DNA from: Impatiens glandulifera
Taxonomy: Eukaryota > Streptophyta > Magnoliopsida > Ericales > Balsaminaceae
DNA: 64,000 nucleotides
Reading direction: 5' to 3'
Assembly: GCF_907164915.1 (NCBI RefSeq)
Contig: NC_061868.1
Location: 18,533,819-18,597,818 of the forward strand
Shown in pieces: positions 1-10,861 of the stretch (position 1 is the first letter of the stretch; every line of letters begins with the position of its first letter). The notes under the pieces are model-generated. The model saw nothing but the letters and a program-made list of their open reading frames with translations. It made no database searches and was not told where the DNA came from. The position numbers and the translations under genes are program-made.

Positions 1-1178
1 GATTTGCAACTATTTTACAAGGACGGGGAGATGACCAAGCGCATCATTAACTGTGATGTGGTCTTTAGGAAAATCGAGTCCTATTATGGAGCAACAAAGT
101 CTGTCGAAGCTAGCGAAGTCACTAGAGAGATGACCAAATTTGAGGTGGAGTTCCTAGGAAGGATTACTAAAGAATCGATAGAGAAGACTAGTGAAGAGGA
201 TGAAACAAACCGTCAAGTAAAGGAGAAATGTATAAATCCGGAAGAGATCCTTAACTCATACTAGTTAGTGCAAGATAAAGACCGTAGAACAAACCGAACT
301 CTGTAGAGATTTGGCTACTCCGATTTGGCGACCTTTGCATTTCTTTTGGTAGATGAGATACAAGATTCATAGTCGAGATCCTTTAAAGGATCGATGGAGA
401 GCAAGGAGAAAATAGAATGGAAACGTTCTATGGTGGAGGAGATGTCATCGCTTAACAAAAACGAGACTTGTGAATTGGTGGAAAAACTCAAGAATCAACG
501 GGTGGTTAGTTCAAAATGGGTGTTCAAGTACAAAGAAGGTGTAGAGGGTAGTAACAAGCCAAGGTTTAAGGCAAGATTGATAACTTAGGGCTTTACACAA
601 CGCGAAGGGGTCGACTTTAACGAGATCTACTCCCCTATAGTGAAACACATGTCAATTCGTGTGTTGCTCGCTCTAGTGAATTAGTTTGACTTGGAGCTCG
701 AGGAAATGAATGTGAAGATGACATTTCTTCGTGGGAACTTGGAGGAGAACATCTTATGAAGTAACTCGAGGGGTTCGTCAAACTTGGTGATGAAGAAAAG
801 GTTTGTCTCCTTAAATGCTCGCATTATGGTTTGAAACAATCCCCAAGACAATGGTATTTATGTTTTAATGAGTTCATGGTTCTTAATAATTTCCTGAGGA
901 GCAATTTTAATAGTTGTGTATATGTCAAGTGGGTTAATAGTTACGGAGTCTTCCTATTGTTATACATGGATGATATGTTGATCGCGTCAGGAAACAAGGA
1001 AGAAGTTTACAAGGTCAAGAGTTTCCTAATGAGTGAGTTCGAGATGAATGATATGGGACCAACAAAAAAAATTTTAGGAGATGGTGATTCATGTCTCAAA
1101 GAGACTACCTCCGAAAAGTGGTCGCCATGTTCGGGATGTCTAATACTAAGGCGATTATATATATATATATATTACTAA
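1..1178 (+). pseudogene. Degenerate Ty1/copia pol relic (reverse transcriptase region)
   Basis: This is a decayed copia polyprotein fragment. Three open pieces at 4-264, 394-588 and 831-1178 follow the normal order of the integrase-to-reverse-transcriptase region. The second piece has the RVT_2 start signature (a KWVFKYKEG motif preceded by NETCELVE). The stretch 589-830 continues it through stop codons with GFTQREGVDF. The third piece carries the catalytic LLYMDDMLIA motif. The first catalytic aspartate region reads MNVKMTF, so the expected Asp is now Asn. The motifs differ from the two SIRE-like families elsewhere in the window, which suggests an unrelated and older copia lineage. No LTR, gag or RNase H is visible, and the 5' end is cut by the window edge. 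Confidence 0.85.
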
Positions 1179-1461
1179 TTTAATATCATATAACTAAAAC
1201 ATTACTTGTAACATAGATAGGACAATTAGAATTAGCGAATGTCTGCAAAATTTATTATTTTCTGAATTTCTTTATAGTAGTCACTAGTCAAAGGAAATGA
1301 CACAATACTCTGAAAAAGTATCCGTAGTTCATTCACCAGTATTACATTAGTCTCTCAATCTCCAAAGATGACGACCTCTACTTCGTTTCTGCTCTTAAGT
1401 CTTAATTACACATAAAAAAGATAATAAAGAAAGATAGTAAGAAAATTAAAGCCCTTCTAGA

Positions 1462-1692
1462 TCAACCAGGTGGAAGAGGCCCATCTTCTTCGACTTGATC
1501 TGCAAGGGCATTATTCCAACCCATGATTACATAGAGAGCAAGCATAACAAAACATACAAGCATGAAAACGGACCAAAATATGATGTCTATGCCAATAAAT
1601 ATATCCTTATTGGAGAAGTTAAACACATATATTGAGGGGAGAATAGAAACTTGAGAGCCAAAGTCTGAGAAGTTAAACTTAGAGAGAAACTC
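1462..1692 (-). other. Exon-like fragment of an unknown membrane protein (copy 1)
   Basis: The minus strand is open for 76 codons and ends in TGA. It has no ATG near its start, as expected for a last exon or a truncated gene. The central part is a strongly hydrophobic stretch (core FMLVCFVMLALYVIMG) that would span a membrane once, followed by an acidic, proline-containing tail. A diverged copy lies at 23903-24074. The two copies differ by a small in-frame insertion in the tail and a one-base shift at the end, which brings copy 1 to an earlier stop. I do not recognise the family. It could be a real 3' exon, a fragment captured by a transposon, or chance coding potential. Coding conservation between the copies favours one of the first two. 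Confidence 0.4.
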
Positions 1693-1804
1693 TTAACTTG
1701 GATAGAAGCAATGGCAACTTAAACCTCCAATAATTCAATTTATTTTTATTATTATTTATAATTATATATATATATATATTAATAATATTTAATTTGAATT
1801 TGTT

Positions 1805-1810
<6 letters not shown>

Positions 1811-1843
<33 letters not shown>
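1811..1843. repeat. (AT)n microsatellite
   Basis: An uninterrupted run of about 16 AT dinucleotides. Shorter TA runs occur nearby at about 1157-1173, 1763-1779 and 2016-2029, in a generally AT-rich stretch. Confidence 0.95.
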
Positions 1844-1848
<5 letters not shown>

Positions 1849-3479
1849 TGAATACGTTGGATATATATTTTAACTTGTAATATAAAAATAAACAAGTCCA
1901 ATTATTTAACCAACTAAATTAATAAAATTTTATATTTTAATTTAATACCAAATTTGATAAATGTACGACACTATTTTTAACGATATAAGTTTAATTTTTT
2001 AAATAATTAATATGTATATATATATATATTAATAAAAATAATGATTAATTTGAATTTGTTTGATTTATTGAGTCCGATAGCTGTGATTAATTAATTATGA
2101 TATATATATATAAAAATAAATAAATATTTGAGTTATATCGTGAGTTAACTCGCCTAAAACTTGAATTCATTAAAAAATAAAATAAAAAATATTATAATTA
2201 AAATGAAAACAACTTTTTTATTTTTTAGATTTAAGAATGGGCAGTCAGTTAAATAATAAAATAAATATATCAGAAACGAAATAATGTACTCTCGGCCGCG
2301 AGCATCCGTCGTTTGGTCACGATACAGGCCGGAGATAGCTCGGTTGCAGGGCAGGCCGTGGCTCGTGTCAAGCTTCGGCTTCCATCAAAGACCTCCGAGA
2401 GATCATGCTCTCTCGGGTCGCGTGCGTCTCATGAAAATCTACCCTAATCAAGCATTACAACTTCAAATCTATTTGAGAAATCAAACTTCACAGAAAAATG
2501 GGAAATGAAACCTTCTACTGTGAATCAAATGTATACCAACAACAATGTAGTTAATTAAACTTTAAATAAGCCCTATACTTTAGATTTAAACAAATTGAAA
2601 CCGAACCCAGATCTATTCGCAACCGGACAATACAACCCTTAATCAAACTTCTAAGTAGCCTTGGTTTTAGAGAGATCGAAAGGTTTCTCTTTGATCGAAT
2701 CCCAAATTCTCCTGGTCCACAAATATCCGAAATCCCTCTTTATAAAACTTGAAAAAAATTCCTAATTTGAAAAAACCCTAATTTGAGTTTCCATTCTTCT
2801 TGTACGCCTCTAATTTTTAATATTCATAAATTTTTTTTTGGGTTATATCGTGTTCTACCCTATTATTATCTTCGTTATTGCTTGTGTTAAGTTCAAAACT
2901 AATAGTATAAGAGGGCTTGATTTCCTGGATTGGGAATCCTTAAAACCGAAACACTCATATTTAAATTGGGTGTAGTTTCGGTTTTCACCTCTTGTTTAAA
3001 CAAGGATGGTATAGGCTTGTCCTAATGGCATGAGTGTGTTCTAAATACCTCTCAGATGTTCATATCATACCGTGATTTCCATTTAAGCCCTCAATGGGAG
3101 AAACCCACGACCCGGGATTAGTTGATCCGTGAATCTGACTTGATATGAGAGGTCATTTATATCTGGTTGGTTTCTACCTTTTTGGCATAAATTTCGTTTT
3201 GGCCTTTTTAGGTCTTAAAATTTAATTAAAATTTTTTAAAAATAAAAAATAATTAAATAAATATTTTCTAATACAAATATAACAATATTTTATTTATTCA
3301 TTGTTTGGATTTTCTTTTTATTTTTTACTCTTGAATTTTTACCTTTTCAAGTATTTTTGAAATTTTATTGCTATAAGTACTACACTTTTCTAAGTCCATT
3401 TATTTTTAGTAAAGCATGATTAAATTACATCATTATAAATATATTATTGTGATGAATTTATAAATGTATGATTACGAAT
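1844..3479. other. Gene-free AT-rich interval with a GC-richer island
   Basis: No gene is supported here. Positions 2285-2440 are noticeably GC-richer than their surroundings and open in one frame for 74 codons, but the translation resembles no family I know. Positions 2940-3180 look like single-copy or old repeat DNA. The interval has no counterpart in copy 2, because it falls in the part deleted there. Confidence 0.6.
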
Positions 3480-5420
3480 GTTTGAATAATAAATTAATGA
3501 TTGAAAAATCACATTTTAAAAATATGTCTAAGGATTTTGAGTAGATTTCGTATATTTGGACGATATGAGGGACAAAGCATCGAGGCCCTTTTCTGAGTGT
3601 CACCAAGCACCGAGCCAAAAAGTAAAATCTTTTAAAAATAAAACTGTTAATTATCACGATATTTATTTTCCTAATTATAAATAAATAGGGTGGCAATCCT
3701 ATAAAAGACAAAGATAGTCTAATTGAAAATTTTAAATGTGCTATAATAACGCCTACCATTTGGGTTTCTAATATCACTCAAGATTTGAGAGGAAGATAAA
3801 TTATGGGGCGACGACTGTGAAATCAAAAACCTAATTTGTTTTTTCGAATGAGTCGATATGTAGCCTTACAACTTCTATGGTGACTCTACTAAGGACATTT
3901 GATGCTTAACTTGAAATTATTCTTTTGCCATACTCAAGAATGTTATGATTACAATAGTAATAAAAATAAATAGTCTAAAAGGGTACATTACACAAGTTGA
4001 CTTTTTCTTATTTGTATTTAGTTTCATTAAAGGATACATGTTTTTATGTGTAAGGTGTGTAGAAGATGTGTTGTGTGATACTCTCTACACGTATATTGTT
4101 ATGTGGAAAAAAACCGCTCAATTGAAATGGAGATTTGTGCTTTGACGAGTGATTTTCCATGAGCTTTGACCTAGTTCTCAGAATCAATCTCCACTTCCAT
4201 ATTTTGTGAGTTTGTCTTTTTTAGGTAGTGTTATAATCACAATTACCAAGACATAGTTGTTTGTCGTGCCCAAACATTCCGACCACATCAAAATCCCTTA
4301 CATGTCTACTACATGTATGTATTATGTGTATATACTATAATATGAACGCCCACTAGTACACTCATATCTTTAAAAAAACATAACATCTGTGTGTCTTTGA
4401 TTTTTGTTTTAGAAGTCTTATAATAAAACAATGAGTTAAAAATGAGCGTTTATTACCTTTACCTTTAAGAAGTCATATGTGCATAATGATAAATAGACTT
4501 ATCATTTAATCCGTATAAACTAATTCTTCCTCCCTTTATCGATTCATAAAGTCTCATGCGTTGCATTATAGACGAGACTCCAATCTTAGAAGAATTCACG
4601 TGCACCACTTAGTTTATGATCAATGTCATCTTATATTTAAGCACTAAAGGGTTATCACGTTGGAGGATGCATTCATGCAAACTTTCCCTTTCCTCCAGGA
4701 TTATGACATTCATGTCATGAAGATAAGGACACTTCTTGACTCACACTACAACATGATCACAAGGAACTCAAAGAAAAGAACGAAAAATGATTTTCAAATT
4801 CTATACGCTCAACGGTATTAGAGTAGCCTAATCACCTACCTTTGATGAATCTCTGAAGTTATTCGAACAAAAGAAGTAGCCTAATCATACAACAATAGAG
4901 CGTTGAATTATGGACAAACAATCATGTATATAATGCTAACTCTAAGTAAAACAATTGAGATATATTGCACTCTATTGATGATAATTTTTTTTTATAGTTT
5001 AACAAGGTTTTGACAAGCTACCATGTTCATAAGAGACGACATCTCAAAATGACTTGAGTACGTAAAGATGTGTAGGACAAATGAGATGATAAAAATGTTT
5101 GCCCTCATCAATTAATGTTCAACTCATGACATGGTCCCCGAATTATAAAAATTGACTTAAAGTCCCAATACCTTGACCAAAGTACACACTTGTAGACAAT
5201 TCTCATGCAAAGAAAATCTCAACGCCTACTCATGCTTAGGGAGTCATAACCTTAAGGAAAACACGATAAAGAGAAAAGGAAATAACAATTTCCCTTCTAA
5301 AAAAACCCGAGCACATGGTTAGCATCCCATACTTGAGGAATTATATAATGAGGTCAAAAATGTCTTGAATGAAAAATCTAAGAATGGTTGACCTTTCATA
5401 GGACAACATTTTAATTTGCA
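3480..5420 (+). repeat. Old non-coding repeat R1, first member
   Basis: This stretch resembles 10900-13050 over most of its length, at clearly reduced identity. Matching landmarks include phrases around 4640-4760 versus 11100-11220, 4890-5060 versus 11340-11520, and 5365-5415 versus 12385-12440. No open frame of interest is present. The similarity is far weaker than between the two segmental copies, so this is an older dispersed repeat, perhaps the remains of a large LTR or a non-autonomous element. No terminal repeats were found. Confidence 0.55.
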
Positions 5421-5780
5421 CTTGTATTCACATTAAATTTGTGATACTCTTAGGTCTTATTTGGTTGGGGTTGTTGAAATAATTTAGAGAGGGAAAAATA
5501 ATGATTGATGATGATTTTGAGAAGGTAAGGATGTTTTTTAGGTAAAAAACCTTAAATGATATTGATATATATAAATAAAATAAAATAATTTAAAATATAG
5601 GGTATTTTTGTATTTTGATTAATGAATTGATTGATTTGATGGATGATAGGAAGAGTGAAGTGATTTAATTTTTTTGAGTTATTAGAATAACCCAAAACGA
5701 ACAAGGCCTTAGTTAAAAAAGTATTTAACATTGAATTATCGCTGATAAGCAAATCCATCGTGACCTAAAAAATAGATTCC

Positions 5781-6399
5781 TTACAGGCTTGGATGCTCTC
5801 TATTGGGATTCATTTACGAGTCGCCACCTAATTTGACTCTTGGAGATATTATGAAATAAAGTTTAGTTTAAGCTTTTTAGCCTTTTGACTTTTTTGGCTA
5901 TTCTTTTAAGCTTTTTTGTCTTTTGGATTTTAGCTTTCTCTTTTTTTCCTTGAGATTCTTCTTTGATTCAGTGCTTATTTACTTGTGGAAAAGGGCATCG
6001 ATGTTGTGGCCCGCACGCTCATCCGAGTCGACGTTCTCTACTACGAAACTTGTAGTTTTTTTTAGAGATGATCATCTTTTATATCATTTTATTTGAAGAA
6101 AACCTAAATAAAGTATGTCCATGAAATAAAATCAATTCATAATCTAACTCAAGAGGATATGCCGAGGGCTGTTAAAACAATATTTTTATTTAATTTCACT
6201 CGGGACACACGCGAACAACAATTCTTATAGCAAAGAGTGGAAAGTGCATAATCTTTCTCGATGCTTTGAATAGCGTAGTTTCATACCTTTAGTAAAAAGA
6301 AGGCGTTAAGGGACCCTTCTAACCCCGCCCTAGACACTCTAAAATCTTTTTTGCTCCCATTTTTCTTTGAACCAGGTTTCTCAAGTTTTCTTACTAATT
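5781..6399. repeat. Fragment of an unclassified plant repeat around the LTR-A insertion site
   Basis: The segment includes a GAGTCGCCACC phrase near 5818 and a TAACCCCGCCC phrase near 6330. I associate such phrases with the ends of widespread plant LTR elements. No protein coding is visible. The solo LTR-A starts five bases after this segment, so the repeat was present before LTR-A inserted. The class assignment is inference from memory. Confidence 0.35.
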
Positions 6400-6404
6400 G
6401 AAAG

Positions 6405-8155
6405 TGATAGGATAGGCTTATCAATAGAGACGGGGGTCTGACTAAGGATGAAGGCTTATAAAAAACGGTTTGATAGAAATCCTGTTAGGGATTAATATCT
6501 CTTTCTATTCTACGCAAACTTATGTAAACGCTTGAAACGGATTCAAGGCAGAATTGTTTACTTGGGTTTGAAGCACAAGATGAAATATGAAAAGATGACA
6601 GAAATGAAGAACACAGAAGTTTGTTTATGGATATTCGGAGAAACTATCCTACATCACCCCTTCTTCCAACCACCGGAAGGATTCACTATAAGATGATAAG
6701 AATCAAATACAGTTTACACACACTTAGCTCACTATTGAACAGAACACTTTCTGTTCAATTGCAAGATGAAGAATATCACTCAGCTAAAGGTGTTTTGATT
6801 CTAGCTCTCTCTTTCTCTCGATTCACACACAGTACAATCAGAAAGAAGCTTCACAGTTCAGTAAACAAGATGATTGAGTAGTTTATCTCTCTGCAAAATC
6901 AGATTGCTTGTTCGTTGGGCTAATTCGTAAGACTTGTTAATTCGGCAGATTGTCCGTTGTCCTTAGGATTTCTTAAATACTGAGCAGGAGCTAACAGTCG
7001 AATCTTCAAGAATGATACGTGACACTCTTCCATTGGAAAACCTCCATTGTAAACAACAGGTTCTGAGCACAAGGATCGTGGCCGTACCGAACTGGTAGTG
7101 CGCCGAATATTCCATCAGGGATGTACCTGCAAAACAAGTAACTGCTAGATTCAAGCGTACTACTTAAATAGAGCATTAGACATATTTCAGTTAGACGGAT
7201 TTGTGAAAATCAGTCTAATGAAACAAGTCATCTCCTCTTAATAGAAAAACGTCTATTAGACCGCCTGGTCTAATAGAATTAGACTCGCGTCTAATTTCAA
7301 TAACCATTAGACCGGCACGTCTAACTCCACTAAGTTAGACTACACGTCTAATTCCGGTTCTACCTCAGACTTGTCTGAAGGAGTTAGACTCACGTCTAAC
7401 TTTCACTAATTAGACTACCCGTCTAATTATTCAATAACCATTAGACCGACACGTCTAACTCCACTGAGTTAGACTGCACGTCTAATTCCGGTTCTACCTC
7501 AGACTTGTCTGAAGGAGTTAGACTCACGTCTAACTTTCACTAATTAGACTACCCGTCTAATTATTCAATAACCATTAGACCGACATGTCTAACTCCACTG
7601 AGTTAGACTACACGTCTAATTCCGGTTCTACCTCAGACTTGTATGAAGGAGTTAGACTCACGTCTAATTTTCACTAATTAGACTACCCGTCTAATTATTC
7701 AATAACCATTAGACCGGCACGTCTAACTCCACTGAGTTAGACTACACGTCTAATTCAGGTTCTAACTTAGACTTGTCTGAAGGAATTAGACTCACGTCTA
7801 TCTTTTACTAATTAGACTACCCGTCTAATTCTTTACATCTTTTAGACTACACGTCTAACTCCGATGAGTTAGACTGTACGTCTAATTCCGTGTAATTATT
7901 AGACTATCCGTCTAATTCTTTATATATATTAGATTCCACGTCTAACTCCGATGAGTTAGACTGTACGTCTAATTCCATTAGACTTATGTCTAATTCATTC
8001 AAATGAAATCCAAAATCAGTCTAATGATTTCCATTAGATCTAAGTCTTATAACATATTGTCTCAATACCTCTATCAAAACTCATAAGTTATTTCATCATC
8101 AAAATATCAGTAGTTAAATTATTTCAACACTTAGTCAAAATAATTTGACCCAACA
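6405..8155 (-). mobile_element. Solo LTR of copia family A, with perfect 5-bp target duplication
   Basis: The minus strand begins TGTTGGGTCAAATT and ends CCTATCA, matching the LTR-A ends at 33420 and 31556. It is flanked by GAAAG on both sides (6400-6404 and 8156-8160), the 5-bp duplication expected of a copia integrase. No internal region is attached, so this is a solo LTR left by LTR-LTR recombination. A TATA-like CTATTTAAG (minus strand, about 7162-7170) lies just downstream of the GTCTAA array. Relative to the longer LTR-A copies it lacks a segment near 7140. The same GAAAG follows the LTR in duplication copy 2 at 33421, so both derive from one insertion. Confidence 0.92.
7180..7995. repeat. 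GTCTAA/TTAGAC dyad array inside LTR-A (copy 1)
   Basis: I count about 50 GTCTAA or TTAGAC hexamers by eye in roughly 830 bp. Most are arranged as TTAGAC, 4-6 spacer bases, then GTCTAA, so each pair is a short dyad. A higher-order unit of about 134 bp repeats several times (the TTATTCAATAACC phrase recurs at 7427, 7561 and 7695). A shorter unit follows near 7820-7985. The array lies in the U3 part of the LTR, immediately upstream of the TATA-like box in the element's own direction. The position resembles enhancer repeats known in other copia LTRs such as Tnt1, but no binding factor can be named. Confidence 0.9.
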
Positions 8156-8349
8156 GAAAGGGTATCCTGGACTCTTTGAGGAAGGCTAAAGTAGACCAGT
8201 TTATAAGATACTTGTTAGAATATAATTTATGAAATGATTTTGATAATGAATGGATAAAACTAAGTTCAATTATATATATAAGTTAAATTATATATATATT
8301 ATAATTGTTAAGTCATATCAAGTATATTAATTGTTTTAAAGATAACAAC

Positions 8350-8422
8350 AATGTGTTGTAGTACAGTGGTAAGTACTCTTGCCTGTTACACAGGTAACTA
8401 GAGTTCGATTCTCACTAAGCGC
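8350..8422 (+). repeat. tRNA-derived SINE head (copy 1)
   Basis: An A box TAGTACAGTGG (8359-8369) and a B box GTTCGATTC (8403-8411) fit the RNA polymerase III consensus exactly, 33 bases apart. An anticodon-arm-like hairpin CCTGT-TAC-ACAGG lies between them, resembling a valine tRNA. The acceptor and T stems do not pair well, so this is not a functional tRNA. Downstream, a phrase of the type GAAATTGCCACGTAGGCG recurs at about 30-80 bp spacing and may belong to the SINE body. The 3' end and target duplication were not identified. Confidence 0.6.
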
Positions 8423-8908
8423 ATTCGGCTTAGAAAAATACTGAAATTGCTATGTAGGCGCATCGGGCATTATAAAAAACGGAAGCTCTCCAACATACCG
8501 AAATTGCCACGTAGGCGAGTCAGCAGTTTGCAAGGGCCTATCCAGTAGTTTGAGCGGCTAGTCAGTTATTTGGATTTTGGAATTTAATGAGGTGTATCTG
8601 GTTATTTGGACTTCCTCATTTAATGTTCCATCATCATCATTTATTTTAATTGTTTATTATGGTTTATGATTGCATATTAGGTTATTTTAAAGACATTTTC
8701 TTGGAACTGAACCTCAAGAACATCATCGAAGTTCCAATTAGTTAGATTATGTTAAATTATTGGATTATTGAATTGTTGGATTGAATGTTAATTAGGTTAT
8801 GATAGTTTATTGGATTATATGTTCAATTATTAGAATAGTTAGCTAGGTTTATGAATAATTTAGGAATGATATAATTTATTTGACATAATAATATTTTGTC
8901 TAGTCCTA

Positions 8909-9151
8909 ATGGAAGTCCTTGATAAAACATGGATGACTATACTTCGTACTAATCCAAAATTTATTAAGGGTTGAGAACTTTATATAATTTGTTAAAAGAT
9001 ACGGGAAGATCATCAATTGCATGTCCTTGTGTAAGGTGTGCAAATCGAGTATATGAGAATAAGAGTATCGTTAGAACTCATCTGATTATATTCAACATGA
9101 GACAAAATTATGATTTTTGGTATTTTCACGGTGAAAGAAGAAACTATTATT
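8909..9151 (+). pseudogene. CACTA (En/Spm) transposase-associated domain relic, truncated (copy 1)
   Basis: The translation contains the transposase-associated signature of plant CACTA elements: DKTWM, a CPCVRCANR zinc-binding motif, and an ending in DFWYFHGE. A one-base frameshift or lost intron separates the ATG part (8909) from the cysteine-rich part (8971). The rest of the gene is missing. It stops exactly where copy 2 continues for another 1.6 kb, at a GTGAAA repeat shared by both sides, so copy 1 suffered a deletion. Confidence 0.75.
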
Positions 9152-10861
9152 ATTATTATTTGAAATTGGAATTATGAGAGAATTGAAACACTCACAACAA
9201 CCTAAAACACCTATAAAGATTCATAATAGGTGTCTAATGTTTTTATAGAGTCGGTTAAAGCTTCTATGGAGAGAAACCGATTACACATAGGCTTTAATCG
9301 AAAAGACAATTTTTTGTAAGATTAAAATTAAAAAAAAATTGAAAGAAGATATACTCAAACGTTTGTAAATTCTATTATAAGGAATTTTGGAAACTCTATT
9401 TTCTCTCTTAAGTAGCTTAAGGTCCCCAAGGTTGGACAAAAATTCCCTTCTTATAATTAAGTCTGCTGAGTTAGCCACCTAACTTTCTTGGGCCAAAAGT
9501 TACATGAGTTAGATAATTTTACATATGGTGAATGGCAGTTTAAGACCACGTGGTGGATTTGGGGCTCATATTTTATTTGAGTTTATATATTATAATGGAC
9601 TTTTAGCATTTATTGGACTTAGTAGTAATTTAGTATGCATTGTTGGCTGCATCTCGTTATATCTTGTGTTCTTTATTATTCTTTACCATTTTATCTTTAT
9701 ATTTTATTTTATCGTGTGTTTAAAATAAATATGTTCTCAACAAGTGATATGAGAGCATATTTTGAGATTATTTAATCTAATCTATTTTTGAAGATATGAC
9801 AAATATCCTAACCACCATTGAAGAAGTTGTTGGATATTTGTGCTTTTGTTGAAGATCGTTTGTTATTTGAGAAAATGACATTAGTTGTAGTCGAATTAGT
9901 CGTTGTGAAGATTTGAGTCGAGATCTTCAATTGCTAAGGAGAGGTAATTTAAATACTATAATTTAACCAAAAAATTAAAAAAACAAATAAATATATATAA
10001 TAATATTATTTTTAAAATCACAAAAACAAACTCTTTTTTAACCCGTTTGTTTCCTTCTTTTCATTTCATACATTTACATTATTTACTAGTTAACCATGTT
10101 AAATATTATCGATCCTTCTCACCGACGATGAGGTCTCTTTAGAGGGAGCATCGTGGGGTGAGGAAAAATTATCAATTTAGACAAGGCTTCCACTTGTTGA
10201 CAATTTTTATGTTCTCCAACCGGGGTGAGTGGACTTTCTCTTACGATTTTTACATAGAAATAAAATACAGGTTACGATTCCAAAGACCTAGCCATTCGTC
10301 ATTCTCGAATGGTCAAACCCCTTTGAAAGCCTTTACGTGCCTACTATACTTATGTAAGTACATCTATGCATGTAGTTAGATAGGCACCCACAAGTACATT
10401 CTGGAATTTAAAAAACACATCAAATTTTCTGTTCTTTAATGTTTTTCTTACAGGTATGTCTACTCCATAATCTTATCAATCTGGATAGCCACAAGATATT
10501 TAAGCTAGACAAAATTCCATCTTTTGAGGACAATGACTTAAACATAAAATTCATAATCATCCCAAAAGTCCAACGTCTCTTACTCTTATAAATGGAACAA
10601 CACGAAGACAACGACGATTTCAACAAGAAAGAGATTTGACATTTGTAGCTATGTTTCTACAAGAGGAATGCCAAAGAAAACAAAGAAGACAAAATACCAA
10701 ATGATGAGGAAAGGAGGAGCTCAAAAAGACTCGATTTTCTTTCCATTGAACGTAAAATCTTTCTTATATTTTCCAAACATTGTGTGCATTATAAGGCAAA
10801 GACGATGGTTGAATTCTTGTCACAATTTATTTTGTTTACTATTAACCCACATTTAAATACT
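9152..10861. other. Duplicated flank without recognisable genes
   Basis: This interval matches 36029-37756 at high identity. The longest open stretches are 65-75 codons of low-complexity, hydrophobic or lysine-rich translation, with no family signature and no conservation of reading beyond the general DNA identity. I see no gene in it. Confidence 0.6.

Noticed and set aside
2284..2508. A 74-codon frame in a GC-rich island
   Set aside because: No recognisable motif, no second copy to test conservation, and no start or promoter context.
4349..4380. CACTAGTACAC phrase as the missing left end of the CACTA element
   Set aside because: The matching position in the other R1 repeat (about 10385) reads differently and lacks CACTA, and the phrase diverges from the right terminal repeat after ten bases.
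6621..6881. An 86-codon frame recurring at 24208, 31773 and 53348
   Set aside because: It lies in the R-U5 part of LTR-A and is repeated only because the LTR is repeated. It is interrupted or shifted between copies.
7180..7995. Regularly spaced palindromic repeats resembling a CRISPR array
   Set aside because: The repeats are 6-bp half-sites with variable 4-6 bp spacers inside a plant LTR, present in all four LTR copies, with no cas-like genes. The context is eukaryotic.
8350..8422. A functional valine tRNA gene
   Set aside because: The polymerase III boxes are good, but acceptor and T stems do not pair and the copy at 33624 differs. The downstream body fits a SINE better.
9525..9728. A hydrophobic 67-codon frame (also at 36421)
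   Set aside because: It is low-complexity and AT-driven. Its conservation is explained by the segmental duplication and substitutions do not favour silent sites by eye.
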